A DNA stretch of 64,000 nt from Burkholderia arboris. Lineage in GTDB: Bacteria > Pseudomonadota > Gammaproteobacteria > Burkholderiales > Burkholderiaceae. Location: the NCBI RefSeq assembly GCF_902499125.1, contig NZ_CABVPX010000027.1:1-64000 (forward strand), read 5' to 3'. The notes beneath the pieces were generated by a model. It was not told the DNA's origin. It searched no databases and was given only the letters and a program-made list of their open reading frames with translations. This document shows, one piece after another, positions 17,342 to 26,582 of the stretch (its first letter is position 1; the number at the start of each line of letters is the position of its first letter). The position numbers and the translations under genes are program-made.

Positions 17342-17749
17342 GCGCGCCGCTCCGTAAACGATGAAAGGAACGCATTATCGCGAGCGCGATGCGTTCCGTC
17401 CCGATACGGCGCAAGGTCCTTCGGGCAGCACAGTCGGCCGGCCGCACGCGCGGCGACGCGGTCACGGCCCGGTTTGCGGAAAATGCCCGGAATTGTTCGC
17501 TCAATTCAAATAAAGCTCTTTTTTATTGACTGATGACCGCTCAGTTCATGCCAATCCGGTATCGGCAATGCCCCGCCTTTCCATCAGAATGCATTTCGAT
17601 CTACCGATTGCTAATATGGCGGTCCCGCGATCCCGCACCACAACGCCGTTCGACATGACGCCCGTTCGCCATGCCGTCCCCGGTCCCGTCCGCCTCGCAG
17701 CGGCGGCGACACCGGGCACGCGCGGCACCCCGCGTCGCGCCGGCCGGCC
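17342..17749. promoter_or_regulatory. Divergent intergenic region, cupin / ABC exporter
   Basis: About 400 bases with no gene. A dyad GAATTG-N6-CAATTC lies at 17490-17507, inside an AT-rich patch (17490-17530) that stands out from the surrounding GC-rich DNA and is the best candidate for shared promoters. Confidence 0.45.
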
Positions 17750-18709
17750 GTGCCATCCGTGAGCATGCAACCGATCCTTTCCGTCTCCGACCTCTCCAAG
17801 ACTTACGCGTCCGGCTTCCAGGCGCTGAAGCACGTGACCCTCGACATCCGCCCCGGCGAGATCTTCGCGCTGCTCGGGCCGAACGGCGCCGGCAAGACGA
17901 CGCTGATCGGCTCGATCTGCGGGATCGTCACGCCGACCGCAGGCCGTGTGACGGTCGGCGGCAACGATATCCGCGATCAATACCGCGCGGCGCGCGAAAT
18001 GATCGGCCTCGTGCCGCAGGAACTGACCACCGACGCGTTCGAAACCGTCTGGGCGACCGTGTCGTTCAGCCGCGGCCTGTTCGGCAAGGCGCCCGATCCC
18101 GCGTACATCGAGAAGACGCTGAAGGCGCTGTCGCTGTGGGACAAGCGCGACAACAAGCTGATGACGCTGTCGGGCGGCATGAAGCGTCGCGTGATGATCG
18201 CGAAGGCGCTGTCGCACGAGCCGCGCATCCTGTTCCTCGACGAGCCGACGGCCGGCGTCGACGTCGAACTGCGCCGCGACATGTGGAAGCTCGTCGATTC
18301 GCTGCGCGAAAGCGGCGTGACGATCCTGCTGACCACGCACTACATCGAGGAAGCCGAGGAAATGGCCGACCGGATCGGCATCATCCTCGGCGGCGAGCTC
18401 GTGCTCGTCGAGGAAAAGCGCGAGCTGATGCGCAAGCTCGGCAAGAAGCAGCTGACCGTGCAGCTCGAGCACCCGCTCGCGGACGTGCCGCCTGCGCTCG
18501 CGCCGTTCGGGCTCGAACGCGCGGACGACGGCGCCGCGCTCGTCTACACGTACGACTCGCAGCGCGACGACGCGAGCATCGCAAAACTGATCAACGCGCT
18601 CGGCTCGGCCGGCATCGGCTTTCGCGACCTGCACACGACGCAGAGCTCGCTCGAGGACATTTTCGTCAGCCTGATCGACAACCGCCGCAACGGCGTGCAA
18701 GGAGCCTGA
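17750..18709 (+). CDS. ABC exporter ATP-binding protein (YadG-like)
   Basis: ATPase subunit of an ABC-2 type exporter. Walker [10 protein letters not shown] (about 48-56), Q-loop VPQE, signature LSGGMKRR, Walker B ILFLDEP and H-loop TTH are all present in the 319-residue protein, with a C-terminal regulatory extension. The stretch [19 protein letters not shown] is very close to YadG of enterobacteria. The start could be 17750 or the GTG/ATG pair 9-15 bases later. The permease gene begins 3 bp after the stop. The exported substrate is unknown. Confidence 0.92.
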   Translation: MPSVSMQPILSVSDLSKTYASGFQALKHVTLDIRPGEIFALLGPNGAGKTTLIGSICGIVTPTAGRVTVGGNDIRDQYRAAREMIGLVPQELTTDAFETVWATVSFSRGLFGKAPDPAYIEKTLKALSLWDKRDNKLMTLSGGMKRRVMIAKALSHEPRILFLDEPTAGVDVELRRDMWKLVDSLRESGVTILLTTHYIEEAEEMADRIGIILGGELVLVEEKRELMRKLGKKQLTVQLEHPLADVPPALAPFGLERADDGAALVYTYDSQRDDASIAKLINALGSAGIGFRDLHTTQSSLEDIFVSLIDNRRNGVQGA

Positions 18710-18712
18710 CGC

Positions 18713-19474
18713 ATGAACTGGCATGGAATCCGCGCGATCTACCGCGCAGAAATGGCCCGCACGCGCCGCACGCTGATGCAGAGCATCATCGCGCCGGTGA
18801 TTTCGACGTCACTGTATTTCGTCGTGTTCGGCTCCGCGATCGGCTCGCGCATCAGCGACGTGAACGGCATCGGCTACGGGTCGTTCATCGTGCCGGGCCT
18901 CGTGATGCTGTCGCTGCTGTCGCAGAGCATCTCGAACGCATCGTTCGGCATCTACTTCCCGCGCTTCACCGGCACGATCTACGAGATCCTGTCCGCGCCG
19001 GTGTCGTACTGGGAGATCGTGATCGCGTACGTCGGCGCGGCCGCATCGAAGTCGATGCTGCTCGGCGTGATCATCCTCGCCACGGCCGGCCTGTTCGTGC
19101 CGCTGCACATCCTGCATCCGTTCTGGATGGTGCTGTTCCTCGTGCTGACGGCGATCACGTTCAGCCTGTTCGGCTTCGTGATCGGCATCTGGGCCGACAG
19201 CTTCGAGAAGCTGCAGCTCGTGCCGCTCCTGATCATCACGCCGCTCACGTTCCTCGGCGGCAGTTTCTATTCGGTCGACATGCTGCCGCCCGCATGGCGC
19301 GTGATCACGCTGTTCAACCCGATCGTCTACCTGATCAGCGGTTTCCGCTGGTCGTTCTACGGGCTCGCCGACGTGCACGTATGGATCAGCCTCGCCGCGA
19401 CCGGGCTGTTCCTCGTGATCCTGCTCGCGATCGTCGCGTGGATGTTCCGCACCGGCTACAAGCTGAAGAACTGA
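18713..19474 (+). CDS. ABC-2 type exporter permease (YadH-like)
   Basis: A 253-residue membrane protein with six hydrophobic segments, starting [20 protein letters not shown] and including the ABC-2 signature region [26 protein letters not shown]. It pairs with the ATPase 3 bp upstream to form an exporter. It ends with a basic YKLKN tail and is followed by a terminator hairpin. Confidence 0.92.
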   Translation: MNWHGIRAIYRAEMARTRRTLMQSIIAPVISTSLYFVVFGSAIGSRISDVNGIGYGSFIVPGLVMLSLLSQSISNASFGIYFPRFTGTIYEILSAPVSYWEIVIAYVGAAASKSMLLGVIILATAGLFVPLHILHPFWMVLFLVLTAITFSLFGFVIGIWADSFEKLQLVPLLIITPLTFLGGSFYSVDMLPPAWRVITLFNPIVYLISGFRWSFYGLADVHVWISLAATGLFLVILLAIVAWMFRTGYKLKN

Positions 19475-19482
19475 CGTGGCAC

Positions 19483-19527
19483 GCGCCGCCCGCCGATGAC
19501 GCATTTGGGCAAGCAGGCGGCGCTTTT
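19483..19527 (+). terminator. Terminator of the ABC exporter operon
   Basis: Arms GCGCCGCC (19483-19490) and GGCGGCGC (19516-19523) followed by TTTT, starting 9 bases after the permease stop codon. Confidence 0.75.
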
Positions 19528-19574
19528 CCTCTGATGCGGCAGTTTGTGGTCGCGTCTACTGAATGTGAAGCATC

Positions 19575-19609
19575 GGGGCCCTGGAGCATGCGCTGCGCGG
19601 CCCCTTTTT
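19575..19609 (+). terminator. Second intrinsic terminator, directly before the MFS gene (possible attenuator)
   Basis: Arms GGGGCC (19575-19580) and GGCCCC (19599-19604) with an 18-nt loop, followed by TTTTT at 19605-19609. It ends only 16 bases before the ATG of the MFS gene. Because the exporter operon already has its own terminator, this one probably lies in the leader of the MFS transcript. Confidence 0.65.
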
Positions 19610-19625
19610 CATTTCAGAGGACGCC

Positions 19626-21050
19626 ATGCCCGCCGCCACCGCTCCCGCCTCCGCCGCTGCCCGGCTCGAACGCCTGCCGTTCTCCGGCTATCACAAGCGC
19701 ATCTTCTTCATCATCGCGATCGCGTTCTTCTTCGACTCGGTCGACCTCGGCACGATGACGTTCGTGCTCGGCTCGATCCGCAAGGAGTTCGGTCTGTCGA
19801 CCGCGGCCGCCGGCCTCGTCGCGAGCGCGAGCTTCGTCGGGATGGTGCTCGGCGCGGCCGTCGCCGGCCTGCTCGCCGACCGCTTCGGCCGCCGGCCGGT
19901 GTTCCAGTGGAGCATGGTGCTGTGGGGCGCCGCGTCGTACCTGTGCTCGACCGCGCAGAGCGTCGACGCGCTGATCGTCTACCGCGTGCTGCTCGGCATC
20001 GGGATGGGGATGGAATTCCCGGTCGCGCAGACGCTCCTGTCCGAGTTCGTGCCGACCGAGAAGCGCGGCCGCCTGATCGCGTTGATGGACGGCTTCTGGC
20101 CGCTCGGCTTCATCACGGCCGGCGTCGTCGCGTACTTCGTGCTGCCGCAGTTCGGCTGGCGCACCGTGTTCGCGCTGCTCGCGATTCCCGCGGTGTTCGT
20201 GCTCGTCGTGCGCCGGATCGTGCCCGAATCGCCGCGCTGGCTCGAACATGCGGGCCGGCACACGGAAGCCGACACCGTGATGCACACGATCGAGGCGAAG
20301 GTGATGCGCTCGGCCGGCGTCACGACGCTGCCGCCGCCGTCGCGGCTCGCCGAACCGGTTGTGGCACGCGGCCACGGCGCGCTGCGCGAGATCTGGAGCG
20401 GCGTGTACCGTCGCCGCACGGTGATGGTGTGGCTGCTGTGGTTCTTCGCGCTGCTCGGCTTCTACGGTCTCACCTCGTGGCTCGGCGCGCTGCTGCAGCA
20501 AGCCGGCTTCGAAGTCACGAAATCGGTGTTCTACACGGTGCTGATCTCGCTCGGCGGCGTGCCGGGCTTCCTGTGCGCCGCGTGGCTCGTCGAACGCTGG
20601 GGGCGCAAGCCGACCTGCATCGCGTCGCTGATCGGCGGCGGTGCGATGGCATACGCCTACGGCCAGAGCGCGCTGTACGGCGGCAGCACGACGCTACTGA
20701 TCGTCACGGGCCTCGCAATGCAGTTCTTCCTGTTCGGGATGTGGGCCGCGCTGTACACGTACACGCCCGAGCTGTACGGCACCGGCGCGCGCGCGACGGG
20801 CTCGGGCTTTGCATCGGCGATCGGGCGCGTCGGCTCGCTGATCGGGCCTTACGTGGTCGGCGTCGTGCTGCCGGTGTTCGGCCAGGGCGGTGTGTTCACG
20901 CTCGGCGCGCTGTCGTTCATCGCGGCGGCGATCGCCGTGTGGACGCTCGGGATCGAGACGAAGGGCCTCGCGCTGGAGCAACTGGCGGCAGGCGACGAGA
21001 CAGGCGGCAACGGCCGCTATCCGGCGACGGCGGCCGACAAGTTGTCCTGA
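19626..21050 (+). CDS. MFS transporter, sugar-porter/aromatic-acid or NiaP-like type
   Basis: A 474-residue, 12-helix major facilitator. Family motifs are clear: the DRFGRRP loop after helix 2, the PESPRWL motif after helix 6 and ERWGRKP after helix 8, plus PELYGTGARATGSGFASAIGR between helices 10 and 11. The first helix FFFDSVDLGTMTF resembles the sugar/acid symporter group that includes the niacin transporter NiaP, but the substrate cannot be fixed from sequence. The ATG at 19626 follows CAGAGGACGCC. A terminator hairpin in the leader suggests conditional expression. Confidence 0.88.
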   Translation: MPAATAPASAAARLERLPFSGYHKRIFFIIAIAFFFDSVDLGTMTFVLGSIRKEFGLSTAAAGLVASASFVGMVLGAAVAGLLADRFGRRPVFQWSMVLWGAASYLCSTAQSVDALIVYRVLLGIGMGMEFPVAQTLLSEFVPTEKRGRLIALMDGFWPLGFITAGVVAYFVLPQFGWRTVFALLAIPAVFVLVVRRIVPESPRWLEHAGRHTEADTVMHTIEAKVMRSAGVTTLPPPSRLAEPVVARGHGALREIWSGVYRRRTVMVWLLWFFALLGFYGLTSWLGALLQQAGFEVTKSVFYTVLISLGGVPGFLCAAWLVERWGRKPTCIASLIGGGAMAYAYGQSALYGGSTTLLIVTGLAMQFFLFGMWAALYTYTPELYGTGARATGSGFASAIGRVGSLIGPYVVGVVLPVFGQGGVFTLGALSFIAAAIAVWTLGIETKGLALEQLAAGDETGGNGRYPATAADKLS

Positions 21051-21248
21051 CCGTCGGGGTTGGCTGTCAGGCAGGGAACGCGTTCAGCGCCGTTCCCGGC
21101 CGCTACGCAAACCGGCAGGCTTCGGATCCGGGGCGACGCTGCTAGACTGCATCGACGCACCGGTTCACGCGCAGCCCTCGTTCAATACGTCGCGGCGAGC
21201 GCGCGACGGTGCCGTCCCGCTCCCCCTCCCCGCGCGAGGATTGCATCG

Positions 21249-21950
21249 ATGGACCACGCCCGAATCGAAGAAATCCGCAGCGGCCTGTTTCGCGCAACGA
21301 CCTACATCGACAAGCTGAAGCTCGGTTTCAGCCAGTTCTTCGTGCGCGCGCCGGACGGCGGCGTCGTGTGTATCGAAACGGGCACGCGCGCCAATTTTCC
21401 GCAACTGAGCGCGAGCCTCGCGACCGTCGGCATCACGCCGTCGATGGTGAGCAGCGTGATCGTGCCGCATTTCGAAGTCGACGAGATGGGCGCGCTGCCC
21501 GACTTTCTCGCGGCCAATCCGGCGCTCGTCGCGTACGGCCATCCGATGTGCACGCACGGGCTGGCCGACATCTTCGGCGTGCGCACGGAGCTGCTGAAGG
21601 ACGGCGAGCCGACGACCATTGCAGGCGTCGACGTCGTGCCGGTCTTCACGAAGCATGTCCATCAATGGGATGCGCTGGTCGTGTACCTGCCGGCGTACAG
21701 GGCGCTGCTGTCGTCGGACATCCTGATGCGCTTCGGCGACGAGGAAACGGACGACCCGCTGCCGGTCATCCTCGAGTCGATCCGGCGCTCGGACTATCTG
21801 CCGTCGCTCGCGCACATGGCGAGCGCACTGCGGCGGATCCAGGCGCTCGATCTCGACCTCATCCTGCCGATGCACGGCCCGGCGATTACGCATGACATCC
21901 CGCGTGTGCTCGCCGGCGCGATCGCGCACTGCGAAGCCGCCGCCGCGTAA
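21249..21950 (+). CDS. ODP-type diiron metallo-beta-lactamase-fold protein
   Basis: A 233-residue single-domain protein of the MBL superfamily with the ligand set of flavodiiron proteins rather than hydrolases: His74-x-Glu76-x-Asp78 (VPHFEVDEMG), His138, Asp157 (LLSSDIL) and His209 (LPMHGPA). The His138-to-Asp157 spacing of 19 equals that of flavodiiron enzymes. There is no flavodoxin domain, so it would need a separate electron partner or acts as an O2/NO sensor. The ATG at 21249 is taken from the start of the conserved fold. It is monocistronic. Confidence 0.85.
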   Translation: MDHARIEEIRSGLFRATTYIDKLKLGFSQFFVRAPDGGVVCIETGTRANFPQLSASLATVGITPSMVSSVIVPHFEVDEMGALPDFLAANPALVAYGHPMCTHGLADIFGVRTELLKDGEPTTIAGVDVVPVFTKHVHQWDALVVYLPAYRALLSSDILMRFGDEETDDPLPVILESIRRSDYLPSLAHMASALRRIQALDLDLILPMHGPAITHDIPRVLAGAIAHCEAAAA

Positions 21951-21964
21951 GCCGCGGCGGCGGC
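21936..21964 (+). terminator. GC-rich hairpin overlapping the stop codon of the MBL gene
   Basis: Arms 21936-21947 and 21953-21964, built of repeated GCC/GGC units, are perfectly complementary over 12 bp, and the TAA stop codon sits at the loop. No U run follows, so terminator function is likely but not certain. Confidence 0.5.
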
Positions 21965-21992
21965 ATTCCAATGGAGGTCGAGCGGGTGCCGG

Positions 21993-22223
21993 TCAGGCGC
22001 CGGCGACGACGAACTCTTCGGCCGCCTTGCGCTGGACCGCGGCCATCACGGCCAGTTCGCCCTTGCTGCGCGCGTCGCCGGACACGACACCCGTCGCGTG
22101 CTTCGCCTTCGCGCCCAGCGGGAAAAACACAAACGACGCGCCGGCCGGGGCCTTCGGCTCCGCACGCAGGCGTTTGTTCAGGATTTTCAGGTACTTCTTC
22201 TTCGAGACTTCCTTAGCAGCCAT
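21993..22223 (-). CDS. Small basic conserved-type protein, unknown
   Basis: A 76-residue soluble protein (MAAKEVSKKKYLKILNKRL...) with a Lys/Arg-rich N-terminal third and an Ala-rich helical C-terminus. No signal peptide or membrane segment is present. I do not recognise a family. Coding is supported by neighbour-like codon use and by a GAGGGTGCC site before the ATG. It is monocistronic and convergent with the MBL-fold gene. Confidence 0.65.
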   Translation of the reverse strand: MAAKEVSKKKYLKILNKRLRAEPKAPAGASFVFFPLGAKAKHATGVVSGDARSKGELAVMAAVQRKAAEEFVVAGA

Positions 22224-22431
22224 GGCACCCTCCGCGTCAACGTGGCGAGGATCAGCATACCAGTTTTGGCAGCGCGCTCCGCGGCGGCGCCCGCCGGCCG
22301 GCCTGTCATCGAAAATTCTTCGTGCACGATGTCGATTCGCGTCATTCTCGTGCGTCGTGTTGTCGTAACCGGTCTTTTTTGCCGTCGATACCGTCGGCGG
22401 TTGCCCCGTTCATTTTTCAGGAGATACGACA

Positions 22432-22863
22432 ATGCGCGTCATGGTCATCGTCAAAGCCACCGCCGATTCCGAATCCGGCCGCTTGCCCGACACCGAAAGC
22501 ATGGCCGAAATGGGCCGCTTCAACGAGGCACTGGTGAAAGCCGGCATCCTGCTCGACGCCGACGGGCTGCGCCCGAGCAGCCACGGCAAGCGCGTCCATT
22601 TCTCCGGCAAGAACCGCGCCGTCATCGACGGCCCGTTCGCCGAAACGAAGGAACTCGTCGCCGGCTACTGGCTGTGGCAGGTGAAATCGATGGAAGAAGC
22701 CGTCGAATGGGTGAAGCGCTGCCCGAATCCGATGCCGGGCGACTCCGACATCGAGATCCGCCCGCTGTTCGAAGCCGCCGATTTCGGCGACGCCTTCACG
22801 CCCGAGCTGAAGGAGCAGGAAGCGCGGATGCGTGCGGAAGTCGACGCCCGGCCGAAGTCGTGA
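22432..22863 (+). CDS. YCII/DGPF-domain protein
   Basis: A 143-residue YCII-related protein of the group carrying the DGPFAETKE signature (about 64-72), starting MRVMVIVKATADSESG. The ferredoxin-like fold often sits beside extracytoplasmic-function sigma factors and may be a small catalytic or sensor domain; no sigma gene is present here. ATG preceded by TCAGGAGATACGAC. Family identity is firm, function is not. Confidence 0.88.
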   Translation: MRVMVIVKATADSESGRLPDTESMAEMGRFNEALVKAGILLDADGLRPSSHGKRVHFSGKNRAVIDGPFAETKELVAGYWLWQVKSMEEAVEWVKRCPNPMPGDSDIEIRPLFEAADFGDAFTPELKEQEARMRAEVDARPKS

Positions 22864-22938
22864 GCGGCGGGCGGGCGTGAACCTCGCGCCCGCCCCGCTT
22901 CGCACGGTTGCCGTCGGCCGTGGCGGCAACCGGCAACG

Positions 22939-24330
22939 TCACGGCCGCGCCTGCGTCCGTTCATGCGCCGGAACGGTGCCGCCCGAACCGGCAAACTCGC
23001 CCGCATGCACGGCGTCGCCGCGCCCGCGCTGCGCGCAGTCGTGCCGTATCGAGCGCCGTCCGGTACGCGTGGCCAGCACCAGCGCGATCGCGAGCAGGCT
23101 CGTGCCGAACAGGTAACTCGGCGGGATGAACCGTGCATCGGTCAGGTGCGCGACCACCGAGATGTAGAACGGCGCGAGCCCGCCGAACAGCGTCACCGAC
23201 GAGTTGTATGCGATCGCCACCCCGGTCGAACGCCCTTCGACCGTGAAGATCTGCACGAGCATCCCCGGATGCGCGGCGCCCTGCAGCGTCAGGAACAGCA
23301 TGCCGATCAGATGCACGATCATCAGCCGGTTCGCGGTCGGCGCGTCCAGCAGATACCAGAACAGCGGGAACACGCACACGAGCCAGCCGGCGATGAAGCA
23401 GCAGAACAACCGGTAGGGGCCGATCCGGTCGGCCAGCTTGCCGAACAGCGGCGACAGCACGCACGACAGGATGCTCGTGACGAACACGGCCTGCAGCGAC
23501 GAGCTGAGCGGCAAATGCAGCTGCGATTGCGCGTAGTTCGGCAGGTACGCATTCCACACGTAGTTCAGCGACGTGCCGGCGATCATCACGCCGATCGCGC
23601 AGACGAGCGCATCGCCGTTCTCGCGGACGAACGCGCGGGCGCGCACGCCGGCCGGCGCCCGCGCGGCCGGCCGCGCGCGCATCCGCTGGAACGCCGCCGA
23701 TTCGTCGACGTGATGGCGGATGTAGAAGCCGAGCGGGCCGACCAGCGCGCCGATCAGGAACGGTACGCGCCAGCCCCATTCGGCCATCGCCGCATGCGAC
23801 AGGTAGCGCGACAGCAGGTAGCTGCCGCCCGACGAGAACATCGCCGCGAGCCCGAGCGACAGCATGTTGAAGCTGCCGTAGAACATCTTCTTGCCCGGCG
23901 GCGCAACCTCGTAGATCGACACCGACGACAGCGCGAACTGCGCGCCGACCGCGAACCCCTGCACGAGCCGGCCCGCCACGACGAGCGCCGGCGCGGCGAT
24001 GCCCCAGGTCGCGTAGCCCGGCGTGAGGCCGAGCAGCAGCGACCCGACCGACATCGCGACCATGATCCACGACAACGCCTTCATGCGCCCGGCACGGTCC
24101 GCATACATCCCCATCACGACGCCGCCGACCGGCCGCGCGAGAAACCCGACGGCGAACGTCGCGAACGTCAGCAGCATCGATTCGCCGCGCCCGACGCCGG
24201 AAAAGAACGTCCGCGCGATCAGGCTCGAGAAGTAGCCGTACACCATGAAGTCGAACCACTCGAACGTGCCGCCGATCACGGTCGACACGATGACCTTGCG
24301 GGCCTGCCCCGCTTCGTCGCCGATTTCCAT
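22939..24330 (-). CDS. MFS transporter, metabolite:H+ symporter (MHS) type
   Basis: A 463-residue, 12-helix transporter of the MHS family (citrate, dicarboxylate, proline/betaine, shikimate types). The N-terminus VIGGTFEWFDFMVYGYFSSLIA is diagnostic, followed by PVGGVVMGMYADRAGRMKAL and RLVQGFAVGAQF. The start at 24330 with a GGAGG site lies 4 bp after the stop of the hydrolase gene, so the two are coupled. Substrate likely an organic acid or amide product handled by the hydrolase and acyltransferase upstream. Confidence 0.9.
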   Translation of the reverse strand: MEIGDEAGQARKVIVSTVIGGTFEWFDFMVYGYFSSLIARTFFSGVGRGESMLLTFATFAVGFLARPVGGVVMGMYADRAGRMKALSWIMVAMSVGSLLLGLTPGYATWGIAAPALVVAGRLVQGFAVGAQFALSSVSIYEVAPPGKKMFYGSFNMLSLGLAAMFSSGGSYLLSRYLSHAAMAEWGWRVPFLIGALVGPLGFYIRHHVDESAAFQRMRARPAARAPAGVRARAFVRENGDALVCAIGVMIAGTSLNYVWNAYLPNYAQSQLHLPLSSSLQAVFVTSILSCVLSPLFGKLADRIGPYRLFCCFIAGWLVCVFPLFWYLLDAPTANRLMIVHLIGMLFLTLQGAAHPGMLVQIFTVEGRSTGVAIAYNSSVTLFGGLAPFYISVVAHLTDARFIPPSYLFGTSLLAIALVLATRTGRRSIRHDCAQRGRGDAVHAGEFAGSGGTVPAHERTQARP

Positions 24331-24334
24331 GAGC

Positions 24335-25201
24335 CTAGCCTCCGGCGCGCAATGCACGCAGCGTCTGCGCAAGGAAGTCCTGCACCGTCTCGACGGTCTG
24401 CATCCCGTTGTGCGCGACGTTGGGCAACGCGTCGAAGCGCACGCGGACACCGGCCGCCTCGAACGACGCCGCGAGCGCGCGCAGCCGCTCGGGCCGCGTC
24501 GCGCCCGCATCGTTGATGCCGGGCACGTACATCGCGCTGTCTTCGCGCACCGTGATTTCCCACGTCTCGAGATCGGCGCGGCCGACCACCATCTGGACCG
24601 GCACGCGCGCCAGCGCCGCCGCGTCGAACGGCTTGCCGAACTGCCGCTCGACGCCGCCGAGGCCGAGCCACCACGCCTTTTGCGGATCGAGCAGCGTGAC
24701 GTTGCCCGGCGCGCCGATCGACACGGCCCACAGCCGCTCGGGATGCACATACGCGAAGCGGTGCGCGAACTGCCCGCCGCCCGAATAGCCGGACAGTGCG
24801 AACCGGTCGAAGCGCTTGCCGTAGCGCTCGCCGACTTCGCTCACCATGTCGAGCAGCACGCGGTCATAGCGGATGTCGCTTTCGGCGAGCCGCTTGAAGC
24901 CGTTGCGATTGCCGTCGCCGCACACGCCGACCGGAAACAGCGGGCACAGCACGATGCAGCGGTTCCAGCGGCCGAACGGCGCGAACGCGTCGCGGTACTG
25001 CGTGAACTGCCGCCCCGTGCCATGTATCACGACGACCAGCTCGACGTCGTTGTCCGGCGACCGGATGTCGTCCGGCACGTACAGCACGTACGGAAATCGC
25101 GCATCGTGCCGGCTCGCGTAGACCGTGGTCGAGCCGAGGTCGTACAGCGCCTCTGCGCGGGCTTCGCCGGAACCGGCCGGCGTCGTTGCGGTATCGAACA
25201 T
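24335..25201 (-). CDS. Alpha/beta hydrolase
   Basis: A 288-residue hydrolase: oxyanion motif VVIHGTGR (57-64), nucleophile elbow GYSGGGQF with Ser140, a VVGRADLETWE acidic strand and a C-terminal His in NVAHNGM. No signal peptide is seen, so it is cytoplasmic. Layout resembles poly-hydroxybutyrate-depolymerase-like and esterase groups, but I cannot name a substrate. It is between the C45 acyltransferase (58 bp upstream) and the MHS transporter (4 bp downstream), forming a probable catabolic operon. Confidence 0.85.
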   Translation of the reverse strand: MFDTATTPAGSGEARAEALYDLGSTTVYASRHDARFPYVLYVPDDIRSPDNDVELVVVIHGTGRQFTQYRDAFAPFGRWNRCIVLCPLFPVGVCGDGNRNGFKRLAESDIRYDRVLLDMVSEVGERYGKRFDRFALSGYSGGGQFAHRFAYVHPERLWAVSIGAPGNVTLLDPQKAWWLGLGGVERQFGKPFDAAALARVPVQMVVGRADLETWEITVREDSAMYVPGINDAGATRPERLRALAASFEAAGVRVRFDALPNVAHNGMQTVETVQDFLAQTLRALRAGG

Positions 25202-25259
25202 CTGTCTGTCTCCTGAATGATTCTGGTGTGCTGGATCGCGTGCGGGCGGCGGCCGCCGT

Positions 25260-26399
25260 TCAGGCCGCTTCGCGAAGCGGCTCGCGCGTCAGGCTGTAGC
25301 GCGTGAACACCCGGTTGAGCGCGGGCATCGGCGCGACGTCCATCTCCCCGTCGCCCGGCTGCATGACGATCATCGCGACCGTCGCCGACAGCGTGTGGCG
25401 CGTGCCGGGGCGCGGCGGCCGGCAGACCGAGTACGGCGCGCCGAAGTCGTCGAACAGCGCCGCGCTGACCGCCTGGCGGTCGATCTTCGGCAGCGCACCG
25501 AGCAGCCGGCGCACACGCCAGTCGCGGTAGTAGCTGTCGGGCGAGTTCTCGCACCCCGTGTCGCGCAGCTTCGTGCGCGCGATCGGGCTGACCCAGTGGT
25601 TCGCATGGACGATCAGGTCGTCGTCGCCGGGATAGACCGGAAACGCCTCGTCCGGCGCGCATTCGAAATCGATGCCGAAGCCGTCGGCCATGCCGAGCAT
25701 GATGTTGTTCGAGCACGACTTCGGCGTCGTCGCGATCACGCGCAGCGCATTCGCGAACACCGGCTCCTCGAGCACGCGCCGGCGCAGCAGCGACAGCGGC
25801 ACGCCGGTTTGCGTGAAATCGCGGTCGGATTCGAGATAGTTCGCGGTGATCGACACGCCGCTCGCGTTCAGCCCGCTGCGCGCGAGCCCGCCCGCCTCGA
25901 CGAACGTCAGGAAGTCGGGGCCGTCGTCGTTATGCACGCGCAGCACGATGCCGGTATCGACGCAGTCGGCTTTCCAGTCCCAGTTCTGCGCGTGGATCAG
26001 CTTGCCGGTCGCCGAACGCGACGGCAGCACGAGCACGCCGGTGCAGCCATCTTCGTCCTCGGCGTCCGCACCGGCCGGCAGCGCGTGCTCCGCGCGCGCC
26101 TTCGCGAGCACTTCCGTACGTGCATTGACGAGCACGATGTCGTCGAACGCCACATCGGCCCCGTCGGCAATGCCGCGCATCTCGTCGAGACAGGCCGGCT
26201 GGAACGCGCCGATCGCCTGTTCGAGCGAGCGGATGAACGCTGCCTGCGCGGCCGCGCCGTAGCCGAGGTTGCGCAGCGTCTGCCCGTAACGCGACGCACT
26301 CAAGCGTACGCGCGCCGCGACGGCACGGCCGTATTGCACGCCCCGCTCGTACGGCTTGCCGGACACGCTGACGAAGGGAAAAGGCTGGATGGACGACAT
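25260..26399 (-). CDS. C45 family autoproteolytic acyltransferase/hydrolase
   Basis: A 379-residue member of the acyl-CoA:6-aminopenicillanate acyltransferase family (Ntn-hydrolase fold). The segment DEDGCTGV places the nucleophile at Cys119, generated by self-cleavage after Gly118; NARTE (92-96) and the HANHWVSP segment are family features. Such enzymes cleave or form amide bonds of acylated amino compounds. The ATG at 26399 follows CAAGGAGTGTTTCG; codons further upstream lie in the AT-rich promoter region and are rejected. It is first in an operon with an alpha/beta hydrolase and an MHS transporter and is divergent from a LysR regulator. Confidence 0.88.
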   Translation of the reverse strand: MSSIQPFPFVSVSGKPYERGVQYGRAVAARVRLSASRYGQTLRNLGYGAAAQAAFIRSLEQAIGAFQPACLDEMRGIADGADVAFDDIVLVNARTEVLAKARAEHALPAGADAEDEDGCTGVLVLPSRSATGKLIHAQNWDWKADCVDTGIVLRVHNDDGPDFLTFVEAGGLARSGLNASGVSITANYLESDRDFTQTGVPLSLLRRRVLEEPVFANALRVIATTPKSCSNNIMLGMADGFGIDFECAPDEAFPVYPGDDDLIVHANHWVSPIARTKLRDTGCENSPDSYYRDWRVRRLLGALPKIDRQAVSAALFDDFGAPYSVCRPPRPGTRHTLSATVAMIVMQPGDGEMDVAPMPALNRVFTRYSLTREPLREAA

Positions 26400-26452
26400 C
26401 GAAACACTCCTTGCGCTGAATCGGACGAAACGATTCTCGGGCGCGATAAACA

Positions 26453-26505
26453 AAATAAAAAGCGTTATTTTCTTTCCATAAACGAAAGATTTTTTTTAGT
26501 TTCGT
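26453..26505. promoter_or_regulatory. Candidate LysR-controlled divergent promoter region
   Basis: A short AT-rich zone between the C45 gene and the LysR gene with two dyads: AAATAA-N6-TTATTT (26453-26470) and ACGAAA-N12-TTTCGT (26482-26505). The second resembles the spaced inverted repeat bound by LysR-type regulators. Exact boxes are unassigned. Confidence 0.5.
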
Positions 26506-26582
26506 GCGATCATCCGGCGCATCGCGACACCGGTCGAACGTGCTGCGCGCGCACGTTGCCGGACGGCTTCCAGGAGAGAGGG

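Noticed and set aside
22098-22880. A plus-strand frame over the YCII gene.
   Set aside because: Arg-rich shadow; the overlapping 143-residue frame has the DGPFAETKE signature.
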